From NCBI RefSeq assembly GCF_023242365.1, contig NZ_JALLIX010000014.1:1-64000 (forward strand): a stretch of DNA of 64,000 nt, written 5' to 3'. Shown piece after piece: positions 8,382 through 18,462 of this stretch. The notes below the pieces were generated by a model. That model saw only the letters and a list, made by a program, of their open reading frames with translations, made no database searches and had not been told where the DNA came from. Position 1 is the stretch's first letter, and every line of letters begins with the position of its first letter. The DNA comes from Pseudomonas sp. MWU13-2100. GTDB lineage: Bacteria > Pseudomonadota > Gammaproteobacteria > Pseudomonadales > Pseudomonadaceae. The position numbers and the translations under genes were made by a program.

Positions 8382-9547
8382 CAGCGTGTTCCTCCGATCT
8401 CACCCCGCGTCCACAACTGCCCGAGCCTGTACTTCTCCAGCCAGGGCTTGAGCTTTTCAGCATCCAATCGCGTCAGTGCCGTACCCGATTCAGTTTTTTC
8501 CGCCACCAGAACAGATTCCGGCTGATCGCTCATGGCATCTACCAGCACATCGGAATGCGTTGTCACAATCAGCTGAGTGCGAGTAGCCGCTTCCTTCAGC
8601 AGCTCTGCCAAGGTCGGCAAAATGTCAGGGTGCAGCCCAAGCTCCGGCTCCTCGATACAGATCAGCGGTGGTGGGTTGGGATGGCACAGTACGGCCAGTA
8701 GACACAGATAACGCAAAGTGCCGTCAGACAGTCGGGTCGCTGGTACCGTCATTCCACCCTCGTGGAAAAACACCTGCACCGTGCCACCCTCGATCTGCAC
8801 GTCGTAGTCATCAATACCACTGTAAAGCGCCTGCAAGGCCGTCAACAGACGCTGCTTGACCGCAGGGTCGCGCCGCAGCCGATTGAGCACCAACCCCAGA
8901 TTGCTGCAGTCCGGCTCCAGTACGTCGTTGGGCAGGTCCGCTTTTTGCGGCAGTCGAGGCGCCGTATAGCGACCGAAACTCCATTCCCTATAAAGCCGAA
9001 TTTTGCCTAGCGTCTGCCCCAGATAAGTTATTTCGGGATACTGATCCGGATCACGACGCTGAGACAGAATGGACTTTTCCAGATCGACATCTTCCTGACG
9101 TAGGGAACGACTCTCCCCACCTTTCAGATTCAGAACGGGTCGACCATTGTTGAAATGGTAAAAAAAATACGGCTGAGAGTGCTTCGGGCCATCCGGCTTT
9201 TCGTATTCAACCCGCTCATCCGCGATCTCGAAACGCTGCCCGACTTCAGTAAAAGCCAAGTGATAACGCAGGTTCTGCGGCCCCTTGGGGTGAGTGAGCA
9301 GAACATCCAGAGAAGCGACTGGCGTACCCTGCGCACCTTTCCAAAGCCAATCGCGAACGCCCCCTCCTTCACGGATAGGCTTCAGCAATTGCTCCGGCGC
9401 ACTGCGCAACAACTCGATGGATTCCAACAGGTTGGACTTGCCCGACCCGTTAGGCCCGATAATGACATTCAGCGAACGTAGAGGAATGGCGGTGGATGAC
9501 GCGCCGAAACTCAGAAAGTTCGTCAGTTGAATGGACTGGATCAGCAT
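8378..9547 (-). CDS. AAA15/AAA21 (OLD-like, ABC-type) ATPase
   Basis: This encodes 389 residues from ATG 9547 (MLIQSIQLTNFLSFG). The start fits because CAGGAG lies 8 bases upstream and the protein then begins with the canonical first strand; 18 further in-frame codons upstream are probably untranslated. Walker A is G-P-N-G-S-G-K-S at 31-38. The ABC-like signature is L-S-D-G-T-L-R-Y, Walker B is LICIEEPELGLHPD and the switch histidine lies in TTHSDVLVDA. The fold is the SMC/RecF-like head without a long coiled coil, and no TOPRIM domain is fused. Instead the DUF4276 gene follows with a 4-base overlap and may supply it. Position next to a tRNA gene and beside a Shango operon supports a defence role; the target is unknown. 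Confidence 0.78.
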   Translation of the reverse strand: MLIQSIQLTNFLSFGASSTAIPLRSLNVIIGPNGSGKSNLLESIELLRSAPEQLLKPIREGGGVRDWLWKGAQGTPVASLDVLLTHPKGPQNLRYHLAFTEVGQRFEIADERVEYEKPDGPKHSQPYFFYHFNNGRPVLNLKGGESRSLRQEDVDLEKSILSQRRDPDQYPEITYLGQTLGKIRLYREWSFGRYTAPRLPQKADLPNDVLEPDCSNLGLVLNRLRRDPAVKQRLLTALQALYSGIDDYDVQIEGGTVQVFFHEGGMTVPATRLSDGTLRYLCLLAVLCHPNPPPLICIEEPELGLHPDILPTLAELLKEAATRTQLIVTTHSDVLVDAMSDQPESVLVAEKTESGTALTRLDAEKLKPWLEKYRLGQLWTRGEIGGTRW

Positions 9548-9650
9548 TGCATCTGCTCCTGGGTTAAACGTCATTAGTCTCCCGCCTTGCCACTCCATCA
9601 TAGATGGAGCGTTTGCTGATACCTACACAAGACGAGATATCTCCGGGCAC

Positions 9651-9679
9651 AAAAAAGCCCAACCGGTAAAGATTGGGCT
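9651..9679 (-). terminator. Rho-independent terminator downstream of tRNA-Pro
   Basis: AGCCCAA (9656-9662) pairs with TTGGGCT (9673-9679) around a 10-base loop. On the minus strand the stem is followed by five T (9651-9655). It lies 12 bases after the tRNA 3' end, as expected for the tRNA transcript. Any element integrated at this tRNA would lie beyond or across it. Confidence 0.85.
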
Positions 9680-9691
9680 CTTTCAAAAATA

Positions 9692-9768
9692 TGGTCGGGA
9701 CGGAGTGATTCGAACACTCGACCCCTAGCACCCCATGCTAGTGCGCTACCGGACTGCGCTACGCCCCG
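9692..9768 (-). tRNA. tRNA-Pro (anticodon GGG)
   Basis: 77 bases with an encoded CCA. The acceptor stem CGGGGCG/CGTCCCG pairs with one G-T. The D arm is GCGC-loop-GCGC with a GG in the loop. The anticodon arm is CTAGC-ATGGGGT-GCTAG, which reads anticodon GGG. The T arm is GAGTG-TTCGAAT-CACTC. It decodes CCC/CCU. Its 3' end faces the accessory block at 1-9,690, the usual geometry for islands integrated at tRNA genes. I found no second copy of the 3' end inside the window, so no attachment-site duplication can be shown. Confidence 0.97.
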
Positions 9769-9859
9769 ACTAGGCGTGAAACTGGGTTTTGCTTCTTGTG
9801 GAAGCGAGGAGAAATATACCGCAAGCTTTTGAAATGTCAAAGTATTTTAAAACCTTGAA

Positions 9860-10216
9860 TCACTTCTTCAGCACCACCAGCACATCCTCCAGCTCCGAGA
9901 TCATCTGGCGGATCAGTTGCCTGTACTGGGTATTATCATCCTTGGCCTCATCGCCGGAGAGACGCAGACGCGCCCCGCCGATGGTGAACCCCTGGTCGTA
10001 CAGCAACGCGCGAATCTGCCGGATCATCAGCACGTCATGGCGCTGATAATACCGGCGATTGCCACCACGCTTGGCGGGGTTGAGTTGAGGAAACTCCTGC
10101 TCCCAGTAACGCAGCACGTGCGGTTTTACCGCACACAGCTCGCTGACTTCACCAATGGTGAAGTAGCGTTTGCCTGGGATCGGCGGAAGCTCGTCGTTAT
10201 GACTTGGTTCCAGCAT
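9860..10216 (-). CDS. MerR-family transcriptional regulator next to ihfA
   Basis: This encodes 118 residues from ATG 10216 ([10 protein letters not shown]), a start that agrees with the length I recall for the P. aeruginosa counterpart next to ihfA. The N-terminal MerR helix-turn-helix and wing are clear: [21 protein letters not shown], then R-x-G-N-R-R-Y-Y, followed by the I-R-Q-I-x-x-L-L-Y-x-x-G-F-T-I-x-G-A helix. There is no C-terminal cysteine pattern of metal-sensing MerR proteins, so the inducer is unknown. It overlaps the end of ihfA by 20 bases and is probably cotranscribed with it. The arrangement pheST-ihfA-merR-tRNA-Pro is conserved in Pseudomonas. Confidence 0.88.
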   Translation of the reverse strand: MLEPSHNDELPPIPGKRYFTIGEVSELCAVKPHVLRYWEQEFPQLNPAKRGGNRRYYQRHDVLMIRQIRALLYDQGFTIGGARLRLSGDEAKDDNTQYRQLIRQMISELEDVLVVLKK

Positions 10217-10499
10217 AGGCCTCAACTCGGGCTTTCAACTTCTGCCCTGGACGAAAGGTGACCACACGGCGAGCCGTGATCGGGATTTCCTCTCCCGTTT
10301 TTGGATTGCGGCCAGGCCGCTGGCGTTTGTCCCGCAAGTCAAAATTGCCGAAACCCGACAGTTTGACCTGCTCGTTGTCTTCGAGAGCGTGTCTGATTTC
10401 TTCAAAAAACAGTTCGACCAATTCCTTGGCCTCCCGCTTATTCAGACCCAGCTCCTCGTAGAGACGTTCCGCCATTTCAGCTTTCGTCAGAGCCCCCAT
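10197..10499 (-). CDS. ihfA: Integration host factor subunit alpha
   Basis: This encodes 100 residues ([17 protein letters not shown]), the usual IHF-alpha length. It is a DNABII-family nucleoid protein that heterodimerises with IhfB and bends DNA at specific sites in transcription, replication and site-specific recombination. The beta-arm region ([14 protein letters not shown]) carries the R-N-P-K-T-G motif, whose proline intercalates in the minor groove, and KLSGFGNF is the family signature. It begins 3 bases after the pheT stop, so it is cotranscribed with pheST as in other gamma-proteobacteria. Confidence 0.97.
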   Translation of the reverse strand: MGALTKAEMAERLYEELGLNKREAKELVELFFEEIRHALEDNEQVKLSGFGNFDLRDKRQRPGRNPKTGEEIPITARRVVTFRPGQKLKARVEAYAGTKS

Positions 10500-10502
10500 A
10501 CG

Positions 10503-12884
10503 TCACTTCCTTAACGTGGCGTTCAACCTGGTTTCGAGCGAGGTGAGGATATTTTGCGTCGTGGAATTCACCTCATCGTCATTAAGAGTGCGCGATGGAT
10601 GCTGCCAGGTCAAGCCAACTGCAAGGCTTTTTCTATGCGGATCAATGCCTTTACCCTCATAGACGTCAAAGAGCCTGAGCTCTGTGAGCCATTCGCCTGC
10701 ATTTTCACGGATTACGTCCAGCACGGCACTGGCCGCCACGCCCTTGTCCGCCAGCAACGCGAGGTCACGACGCACTTCAGGAAAGCGCGACAGCTCGCTG
10801 AATTTAGGCATTTTTCCCAATGCCACTTCAGCCAGTACCAGCTCGAAAACAAAGACCGGACGGTCAAGACCGAGAGTTTTCGACAATTCCGGGTGAATCG
10901 CGCCGACGAAACCGACCAGACGCCCTTCCCGCTCGATGCGCGCGGTCTGACCCGGGTGCAACGCAGGGTGCTTGCCCGGCACGAAGCTGAACGAATCCAG
11001 TGCACCGGCAAAGCCCAGCAGCGCTTCCACGTCAGCCTTGACGTCGAAGAAATCGACGGTGTCGCGACCCTGTGCCCAGCCTTCCGGCAGACGGCTGCCG
11101 CAGACCACGCCAGCCAACATCGGCTCTTGCTTCAGGCCTTCCAACTGGCCGACAAAACGCAGGCCGCTTTCGAACAGACGCACACGATCCTGCTGACGGT
11201 TCAGGTTGTGCTGCAACGCCTTGACCAGACCCGGCCACAAGGACGAGCGCATGGCCGCCATGTCGTTGGAGATCGGGTTGGCCAGCAGCAACGGCTCGAC
11301 GCCCGGGTTGAACAGTTCGAACTGCTTCGGATCGATGAAGCTGTAGGTGATCGCTTCCTGGTAACCACGAGCCACCAGCAGGCGACGCAGCTCAGGCAAG
11401 TCGCTCCGCGCTTCGGCCTTGGCTTGCGGGGCCAGGCGAGCTTGCGGGTAACGAACCGGCAGGCGGTTGTAGCCGTACAGGCGCGCCAGCTCTTCGATCA
11501 AGTCGACTTCCAGGCTGATATCGAAGCGATGGCTTGGCACTTCAACGCGCCACTGCCCCGCTTCGCCCGCGGAAACCCCCAGGCCCAGACCGGTCAACAG
11601 ACGCTCGACCTCGGCCGCCTCCATCTCCATGCCGAGCATCTGGCTGATGCGCTCGGCACGCAGGGTCACCGGAGCCACGGCAGGCAGGTGCGCCGCGCTG
11701 ACGGTTTCGACGATCGGGCCGGCTTCGCCACCGGTGATTTCCAGCAGCAGGCCAGTGGCGCGCTCCATGGCTTCACGGGCCAGCTGCCAGTCCACGCCAC
11801 GCTCGTAGCGGTGCGAGGCATCGGTGTGCAGGCCGTAGGAACGGGCCTTGCCAGCGACGGCGATCTGATCGAAGAACGCGCTTTCAAGGAAGATGTCACG
11901 GGTGGTCGCGGTGTTGACGCCGCTGTGCTCGCCGCCCATCACGCCGGCAATCGCCAGGGCGCGGGTGTGGTCGGCAATCACCAGGGTATCGCTACGCAGG
12001 GTGACTTCCTGGCCGTCGAGCAGCACCAGCTTCTCGCCCTCTTCGGCCATGCGCACGCGGATACCGCCATTGATCTCGGCGAGATCGAAAGCGTGCAGCG
12101 GCTGGCCCAGCTCGATCATCACATAGTTGGTGATGTCAACGGCGGCGTCGATGCTGCGCACGTCGGAACGCCGCAGGCGCTCGACCATCCACAGCGGGGT
12201 CGGCTTCGACAGGTCGACGTTACGGATAACGCGGCCCAGGTAACGCGGGCAAGCGGCCGGCGCCAACACTTCGATCGAACGGACTTCGTCATGCACGGCA
12301 GGCACCACCGGCACCACCGGACGCTCGACCGGAGCGGCATACAGCGCGCCGATTTCACGGGCCAGACCGGCCAACGACAGGCAGTCACCACGGTTCGGGG
12401 TCAGGTCGACCTCGATGCTGGCGTCATCCAGGTTCAGGTAGTCACGAATATCCATGCCCACCGGCGCATCGGCCGCCAGCTCCATCAGGCCATCGTTGCC
12501 TTCGCCGATCTGCAGCTCAGCCTGCGAGCAGAGCATACCGTTGGACTCGACGCCGCGCAGCTTGGCTTTCTTGATCTTGAAGTCGCCGGGCAGTTCAGCA
12601 CCGATCATCGCGAACGGGATCTTCAGGCCCGGGCGCACATTCGGCGCGCCGCAGACAACCTGGAAGGTCTCGGAACCGTTGCTGACCTGGCACACGCGCA
12701 GCTTGTCGGCATCCGGGTGCTGTTCGGTGCTGAACACTTCACCGACGACCACACCACTGAATTCACCGGCGACCGGCGTCACGCTATCGACCTCAAGACC
12801 GGCCATCGACAGACGAGCCACCAGCTCGTCACGGCTCACCAGCGGGCTTACCCAGCTGCGCAGCCATTGTTCACTGAATTTCAT
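10503..12884 (-). CDS. pheT: Phenylalanine--tRNA ligase beta subunit
   Basis: This encodes 793 residues, the expected length. It is the structural subunit of the (alpha-beta)2 synthetase that charges tRNA-Phe. The order is an N-terminal EMAP-like tRNA-binding domain (about 40-150, with VVGEVFSTEQHPDADKL), the B3/B4 editing domain (about 210-390), B5 (about 405-475), the catalytic-like core, and a C-terminal ferredoxin-like anticodon-binding domain ending LNATLRK. It is preceded by an AGGAG and lies 83 bases after pheS. Long open frames on the opposite strand are compositional shadows. Confidence 0.98.
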   Translation of the reverse strand: MKFSEQWLRSWVSPLVSRDELVARLSMAGLEVDSVTPVAGEFSGVVVGEVFSTEQHPDADKLRVCQVSNGSETFQVVCGAPNVRPGLKIPFAMIGAELPGDFKIKKAKLRGVESNGMLCSQAELQIGEGNDGLMELAADAPVGMDIRDYLNLDDASIEVDLTPNRGDCLSLAGLAREIGALYAAPVERPVVPVVPAVHDEVRSIEVLAPAACPRYLGRVIRNVDLSKPTPLWMVERLRRSDVRSIDAAVDITNYVMIELGQPLHAFDLAEINGGIRVRMAEEGEKLVLLDGQEVTLRSDTLVIADHTRALAIAGVMGGEHSGVNTATTRDIFLESAFFDQIAVAGKARSYGLHTDASHRYERGVDWQLAREAMERATGLLLEITGGEAGPIVETVSAAHLPAVAPVTLRAERISQMLGMEMEAAEVERLLTGLGLGVSAGEAGQWRVEVPSHRFDISLEVDLIEELARLYGYNRLPVRYPQARLAPQAKAEARSDLPELRRLLVARGYQEAITYSFIDPKQFELFNPGVEPLLLANPISNDMAAMRSSLWPGLVKALQHNLNRQQDRVRLFESGLRFVGQLEGLKQEPMLAGVVCGSRLPEGWAQGRDTVDFFDVKADVEALLGFAGALDSFSFVPGKHPALHPGQTARIEREGRLVGFVGAIHPELSKTLGLDRPVFVFELVLAEVALGKMPKFSELSRFPEVRRDLALLADKGVAASAVLDVIRENAGEWLTELRLFDVYEGKGIDPHRKSLAVGLTWQHPSRTLNDDEVNSTTQNILTSLETRLNATLRK

Positions 12885-12967
12885 CCTATTCTCCTAATAG
12901 ATTCGTTACGGACCGCGACCCGGAGCTTGCCAAAACTGCCTGCGCGACGAGTTTCGGCAGAGCCCCT

Positions 12968-14038
<1,071 letters not shown>

Positions 14039-14094
14039 ATGACGTTTAACACCGGACCTCACAAAGGCAAGATCCGGTGATTGTCGGGGGGTAC

Positions 14095-14451
14095 TTAAGC
14101 CAAGGTGGCTTTAGCTTTCTCGACAATCGCAGCAAACGCCGCTTTTTCGTTCACAGCCAGATCAGCCAGAACCTTACGGTCGATCTCGATGGACGCTTTT
14201 TTCAGGCCAGCGATGAAACGGCTGTAGGACAGACCGTTAACACGTGCACCAGCGTTGATACGAGCGATCCACAGAGCGCGGAACTGACGTTTTTTCTGAC
14301 GACGGTCGCGGTAGGCGTATTGGCCTGCCTTGATGACCGCTTGCTTGGCAACACGGAATACGCGCGAGCGAGCGCCGTAGTAGCCTTTTGCAAGTTTCAG
14401 AATCTTTTTGTGACGCTTACGGGCAATGACGCCACGCTTTACACGAGCCAT
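14095..14451 (-). CDS. rplT: 50S ribosomal protein L20
   Basis: This encodes 118 residues, full length, with the hallmark start [20 protein letters not shown] and the conserved [14 protein letters not shown] and RDRRQKKR segments. It is an early-assembly 23S rRNA-binding protein. It sits 29 bases after rpmI in the infC-rpmI-rplT operon, where L20 commonly represses its own operon by binding the mRNA; no such site was traced here. Confidence 0.98.
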
Positions 14452-14480
14452 GAGTTACTTCCTCTATTCTTGATCCAAAA

Positions 14481-14675
14481 TTAACGAAGGCGCAGCATGC
14501 GCTCGACTTTTGCCACGTCAGACGGATGCAGCAAGCTGCTACCGCGCAGTTGACGCTTACGCTTGGTCGACATTTTGGTCAGGATGTGGCTCTTGAAAGC
14601 GTGCTTGTGCTTGATGCCGTTAGCAGTTTTCAGAAACCGCTTGGCAGCACCACTCTTAGTTTTCATCTTTGGCAT
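14481..14675 (-). CDS. rpmI: 50S ribosomal protein L35
   Basis: This encodes 64 residues, the standard size, highly basic, with [20 protein letters not shown] at the N-terminus and [13 protein letters not shown] near the C-terminus. It lies between infC and rplT in the usual order, 60 bases after infC. Confidence 0.98.
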   Translation of the reverse strand: MPKMKTKSGAAKRFLKTANGIKHKHAFKSHILTKMSTKRKRQLRGSSLLHPSDVAKVERMLRLR

Positions 14676-14735
14676 GTTCGGATACTCCGCATTCAGTTGA
14701 TAAACATAACCGCAAGGCCTGCCGTGCCCTGGTGG

Positions 14736-15287
14736 TTACTTCTTCTTTTTCGGGGCGATGACCATAATAAGCTGGCGTCCTTCCATCTTAGGATGCTGTT
14801 CGACCGAACCGTACTCGAGCAGGTCACCTTCAACCCGCTTGAGGAGTTCCATCCCCAGCTCCTGGTGGGCCATCTCACGACCGCGGAATCTCAAGGAAAC
14901 CTTGGCCCTGTCCCCATCACACAGGAAACGTACCAGGTTGCGCAGTTTTACCTGGTAATCCCCTTCCTCCGTCCCTGGACGAAACTTGATTTCTTTGACC
15001 TGCACTTGCTTCTGGTTTTTCTTCGCAGCAGCAATTTGCTTTTTCTTTTCGAAAATCGACTTGCCGTAGTCCATCACCCGGCAGACGGGTGGCACTGCAT
15101 CGGCGGAAATCTCCACCAGATCCAGCTTGGCTTCTTCGGCAATCCGAAGCGCTTCATCAATCGAGACGATGCCAATCTGCTCGCCATCAGCGCCAATTAA
15201 CCGAACCTCGCGTGCCGAGATATTCTCGTTGATCGGGGCCTTCGGTGCAGCTCGTTTATCTTGTCTCATTTCACGCTTAATAGTAAT
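14736..15287 (-). CDS. infC: Translation initiation factor IF-3 (non-canonical ATT start)
   Basis: This encodes 183 residues if translation starts at the ATT at 15287, giving the N-terminus M(I)-T-I-K-R-E-M-R. The first ATG (15269) would remove six codons, and a second ATT at 15281 sits 8 bases after GGAG, an even better spacing. The body is the two-domain IF-3: an N-domain with [16 protein letters not shown], a linker rich in Lys/Gln, and a C-domain with [18 protein letters not shown]-3 binds the 30S subunit and rejects non-AUG initiation; an AUU start lets it repress its own translation in E. coli, and the same logic is likely here. The ATT overlaps the last base of the thrS TAA. Confidence 0.95.
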   Translation of the reverse strand: MTIKREMRQDKRAAPKAPINENISAREVRLIGADGEQIGIVSIDEALRIAEEAKLDLVEISADAVPPVCRVMDYGKSIFEKKKQIAAAKKNQKQVQVKEIKFRPGTEEGDYQVKLRNLVRFLCDGDRAKVSLRFRGREMAHQELGMELLKRVEGDLLEYGSVEQHPKMEGRQLIMVIAPKKKK

Positions 15288-17209
15288 TACTCCGAATCTG
15301 GGCGACCACGCCGGGAAACCGCTTGCGCGAGGAACTCGGCGAACTGGGCGACGGGCATCGAGCCCAGGTCAGCACCTTCACGAGTACGCACAGCGACAGT
15401 CTGCATCTCGACTTCCCGATCTCCGATAACCAAAAGATAGGGAACCTTGAGCAAAGTATGCTCGCGGATTTTAAAGCCGATCTTTTCATTTCTCAAGTCG
15501 GACTTGGCACGAAATCCGCTTTCGGCCAGAGTTTTTTCCACTTCGAGGGCAAAATCAGCCTGCTTGTCCGTGATATTCATGATCACGGCCTGGGTTGGCG
15601 CCAGCCACGCAGGGAACGCACCTTCGTAGTGTTCGATCAGAATTCCGACGAACCGCTCGAAGGAGCCGAGGATCGCCCGGTGCAGCATGACCGGGTGCTT
15701 ACGGCTGTTGTCTTCGGACACGTATTCGGCGCCCAGACGGATCGGCAGGTTGAAATCGAGCTGCAGGGTACCACACTGCCACACGCGACCGAGACAGTCC
15801 TTGAGCGAAAACTCGATTTTCGGACCGTAGAAGGCGCCCTCGCCCGGCTGCAGGTCGTACGCCAGGCCGGCGCTGTCGAGCGCGGCGGCCAGTGCGCTTT
15901 CGGCGCGATCCCACAGTTCGTCGGAACCCACGCGCTTTTCAGGGCGGGTGGACAGCTTCATTTCAATGTCCTTGAAGCCGAAATCGGCGTAGACCGCCAT
16001 GGTCAGCTTGATGAACGCCGCGGATTCAGCCTGCATCTGTTCTTCGGTGCAGAAGATGTGGGCGTCGTCCTGGGTGAAGGCACGCACGCGCATGATGCCG
16101 TGCAGCGCACCCGATGGCTCGTTGCGGTGGCAGGCACCGAACTCGGCCAGGCGCATTGGCAGCTCGCGGTAGCTCTTCAGGCCCTGGTTGAACACCTGCA
16201 CGTGGCACGGGCAGTTCATCGGCTTGATGGCGTAGTCGCGGCTTTCCGACTCGGTGGTGAACATGTTCTCGGCGTAGTTGGCCCAGTGCCCGGATTTCTC
16301 CCACAGGGAGCGATCGACCACTTGCGGAGTCTTGATCTCCAGGTAGCCGTTTTCACGCTGCACCTTGCGCATGTACTGCTCGAGCACCTGGTACAGGGTC
16401 CAGCCATTGGGGTGCCAGAACACCATGCCCGGCGCTTCTTCCTGGGTATGGAACAGGCCCAGGCGCTTGCCGATCTTGCGATGGTCGCGTTTTTCCGCTT
16501 CTTCGATGCGCAGGACGTAGGCAGCCAGTTGCTTCTTGTCGGCCCAGGCGGTGCCGTAGACACGCTGCAGTTGCTCGTTCTTGGCATCACCGCGCCAGTA
16601 GGCGCCGGACAGCTTCGTCAGCTTGAAGGACTTCAGAAAGCGGGTGTTCGGCACGTGCGGACCACGGCACATGTCGACGTATTCTTCGTGATAGTACAGG
16701 CCCATGGCCTGTTCGTTCGGCATGTCCTCGACCAGGCGCAGCTTGTAGTCTTCGCCGCGCTGGGTGAACACGTCGATGACTTCGGCGCGTGGCGTGACCT
16801 TCTTGATCACGTCGTAGTCTTTTTCGATCAGCAGTTGCATGCGCTGCTCGATCGCGGCCAGGTCGTCCGGGGTGAACGGACGCTCATAAGCGATGTCGTA
16901 GTAAAAACCTTCATCGATGACCGGACCGATGACCATTTTCGCCGTCGGGTACAGCTGCTTGACCGCGTGGCCAACCAGGTGCGCGCAAGAGTGGCGAATG
17001 ATCTCCAGCCCCTCTTCGTCCTTGGGCGTGATGATTTGCAGGGTGGCGTCGCTGTCGATCAGGTCGCAGGCGTCGACCAGCTTGCCGTTGACCTTGCCGG
17101 CCACGGTGGCCTTGGCCAGGCCGGCGCCAATGGAAGCGGCGACCTCGGCTACGGAAACCGGATGGTCGAACGAACGTTGACTGCCGTCGGGAAGAGTAAT
17201 AGTGGGCAT
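15287..17209 (-). CDS. thrS: Threonine--tRNA ligase
   Basis: This encodes 640 residues from ATG 17209 ([14 protein letters not shown]), with AGGAGG 5 bases upstream. The order is TGS domain (1-61), an editing domain with the H-x-x-x-H motif in [10 protein letters not shown], and the class II catalytic core with the zinc-binding cysteine in MNCPCH, motif 2 [17 protein letters not shown], and then an anticodon-binding domain. It leads the thrS-infC-rpmI-rplT-pheST-ihfA cluster. A hairpin with a T-run 88 bases upstream suggests leader control. Confidence 0.98.
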   Translation of the reverse strand: MPTITLPDGSQRSFDHPVSVAEVAASIGAGLAKATVAGKVNGKLVDACDLIDSDATLQIITPKDEEGLEIIRHSCAHLVGHAVKQLYPTAKMVIGPVIDEGFYYDIAYERPFTPDDLAAIEQRMQLLIEKDYDVIKKVTPRAEVIDVFTQRGEDYKLRLVEDMPNEQAMGLYYHEEYVDMCRGPHVPNTRFLKSFKLTKLSGAYWRGDAKNEQLQRVYGTAWADKKQLAAYVLRIEEAEKRDHRKIGKRLGLFHTQEEAPGMVFWHPNGWTLYQVLEQYMRKVQRENGYLEIKTPQVVDRSLWEKSGHWANYAENMFTTESESRDYAIKPMNCPCHVQVFNQGLKSYRELPMRLAEFGACHRNEPSGALHGIMRVRAFTQDDAHIFCTEEQMQAESAAFIKLTMAVYADFGFKDIEMKLSTRPEKRVGSDELWDRAESALAAALDSAGLAYDLQPGEGAFYGPKIEFSLKDCLGRVWQCGTLQLDFNLPIRLGAEYVSEDNSRKHPVMLHRAILGSFERFVGILIEHYEGAFPAWLAPTQAVIMNITDKQADFALEVEKTLAESGFRAKSDLRNEKIGFKIREHTLLKVPYLLVIGDREVEMQTVAVRTREGADLGSMPVAQFAEFLAQAVSRRGRPDSE

Positions 17210-17296
17210 GGCGCCTCCTCTCCTAGTGGTGACCCCTACCAAAGGTCACGTGGGTTGGGATGAGCAGCCAGTACGCGATTCGTCCAGCCGTTTAAT

Positions 17297-17323
17297 GAAA
17301 AACGCCTGCCGCACAGTGGCAGG
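17297..17323 (-). terminator. Terminator-like hairpin in the thrS leader
   Basis: On the minus strand CCTGCC (17323-17318) pairs with GGCAGG (17310-17305) over a 7-base loop and is followed by CG and five T. It lies 88 bases before the thrS start in the same orientation. Since the neighbour further upstream (17586) is divergent, this is probably an attenuator in the thrS leader rather than the end of another gene. No threonine-rich leader peptide with an ATG start is visible. Confidence 0.6.
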
Positions 17324-17585
17324 AGCCGTAAGGCCAACCGAAAACGAACCAGAGTGACTGGAGTTCAAAAAAAGGGGTTGATGGCTCGGTATCGAGCGTG
17401 AGACACGCCTGCAATACCGAAAATAACCAAGTCTGGGATGCTAGCACAGATGAACGGTCATCGCCTCGTTCACAAACTGCTAAAGTCGCGGGGATTTTGT
17501 GCCTTGGGTGAACTTGCCCCACGCGCCAACCTCAAATATCCACAATGCTGCACCGTATCCACCCGTCTTCAAGGAGTACCCGAAC
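17324..17585. other. Divergent promoter region between thrS and the periplasmic protein gene
   Basis: 262 bases with no credible gene. They must hold the thrS promoter on the minus strand and the promoter of the gene at 17586 on the plus strand. An A-run at 17366-17374 is notable. I do not see a -35/-10 pair good enough to mark. Confidence 0.4.
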
Positions 17586-17885
17586 ATGCGCCTGATTCAC
17601 CTTTTCGCCTTTGCCGCCCCGCTCGTCCTGCTGCTGCCGCTGAGCGCACAGGCCGCCTGGCCGGCCGGCGCCAAAGCCAGCTACATGAAAGACTGCGTTG
17701 GCGCGGCCAGCCAGAGCGTCAACCCCACCGTCGCCAAGCAGCACTGCACCTGCGGTGCCGATGTCCTGGAGAAGAAATTCACCACCCAGGAAATCACCCA
17801 ACTGATGAACTCCAAGACCATGCCGCCGGCTGATCTACGGACCCGCGCCTTGAACGAAATCGCCGTCTGCAAGGTGCAGAAGTAA
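17586..17885 (+). CDS. Small periplasmic protein with four cysteines, unknown function
   Basis: This encodes 99 residues from ATG 17586, with AAGGAG 9 bases upstream. Residues 1-22 form a clear Sec signal peptide ending A-Q-A-A. The mature part is helical and has cysteines in K-D-C-V, H-C-T-C-G and V-C-K-V-Q-K, a spacing that suggests two disulfides in the periplasm. I do not recognise a named family. It is monocistronic, lying between the thrS leader and the cold-shock gene. Confidence 0.8.
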   Translation: MRLIHLFAFAAPLVLLLPLSAQAAWPAGAKASYMKDCVGAASQSVNPTVAKQHCTCGADVLEKKFTTQEITQLMNSKTMPPADLRTRALNEIAVCKVQK

Positions 17886-18178
17886 CCCGCGGCCATGGGG
17901 CTTTTGGGCCTCAAGCCAGGTGAAAACAGCCAGAAAAGATGATTTTTATCAATATTTACGCAGCTTTTATGGGTTTTTTTAGGGGCTGTCATTTCCAGTA
18001 AAAGCCTTTAAAACCGGGGCCTCCAGCCAATAAAACGACTGAAGAAAGCGCGACCGACAGGCAATCCGCTGCCGGGGGGGGCTCCCAAGTCGAACATTTC
18101 GACTATGATAGCCCAGTGTGCCCAGTTGGCCTGAGCAGCACAGTACTACTGAAAATATATGTTTCTTGGAGATACACC

Positions 18179-18391
18179 ATGTCTAATCGCCAAACCGGCA
18201 CCGTAAAATGGTTCAACGATGAAAAAGGCTTCGGCTTCATCACTCCTCAAGGTGGCGGTGACGACCTGTTCGTACACTTCAAAGCTATCGAAAGCGACGG
18301 TTTCAAAAGCCTGAAAGAAGGCCAGACCGTTTCCTTCGTGGCTGAGAAAGGCCAAAAGGGTATGCAAGCTGCACAGGTTCGTCCGGAGTAA
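18179..18391 (+). CDS. cspA: Cold-shock protein, CspA family
   Basis: This encodes 70 residues, a single cold-shock domain with RNP1 (KGFGFI) and RNP2 (DLFVHF), and the start [13 protein letters not shown]. It binds single-stranded nucleic acid as an RNA chaperone. TTGGAG precedes the ATG by 7 bases. A 293-base intergenic region lies upstream, room for the long 5' UTR usual for temperature-controlled csp genes, and a strong terminator follows. The exact paralogue name (cspA or capB) is not certain. Confidence 0.95.
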   Translation: MSNRQTGTVKWFNDEKGFGFITPQGGGDDLFVHFKAIESDGFKSLKEGQTVSFVAEKGQKGMQAAQVRPE

Positions 18392-18405
18392 GTTTCCGCG
18401 AACTG

Positions 18406-18436
18406 AAAAAACCCCGTCCATGCGACGGGGTTTTTT
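18406..18436. terminator. Bidirectional rho-independent terminator after the csp gene
   Basis: CCCCGTC (18412-18418) pairs with GACGGGG (18424-18430) with a 5-base loop, flanked by six A (18406-18411) and six T (18431-18436). It therefore works for the csp gene on plus and for the convergent lipoprotein gene on minus. Confidence 0.92.
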
Positions 18437-18462
18437 ATGGGCGCGACAAAAGCCCGAAGGCC

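Noticed and set aside
9656..9768. Attachment-site duplication of the tRNA-Pro 3' end within the island
   Set aside because: I looked for the last bases of the tRNA gene elsewhere in 1-9,650 and found no copy, so no element border can be defined in the window.
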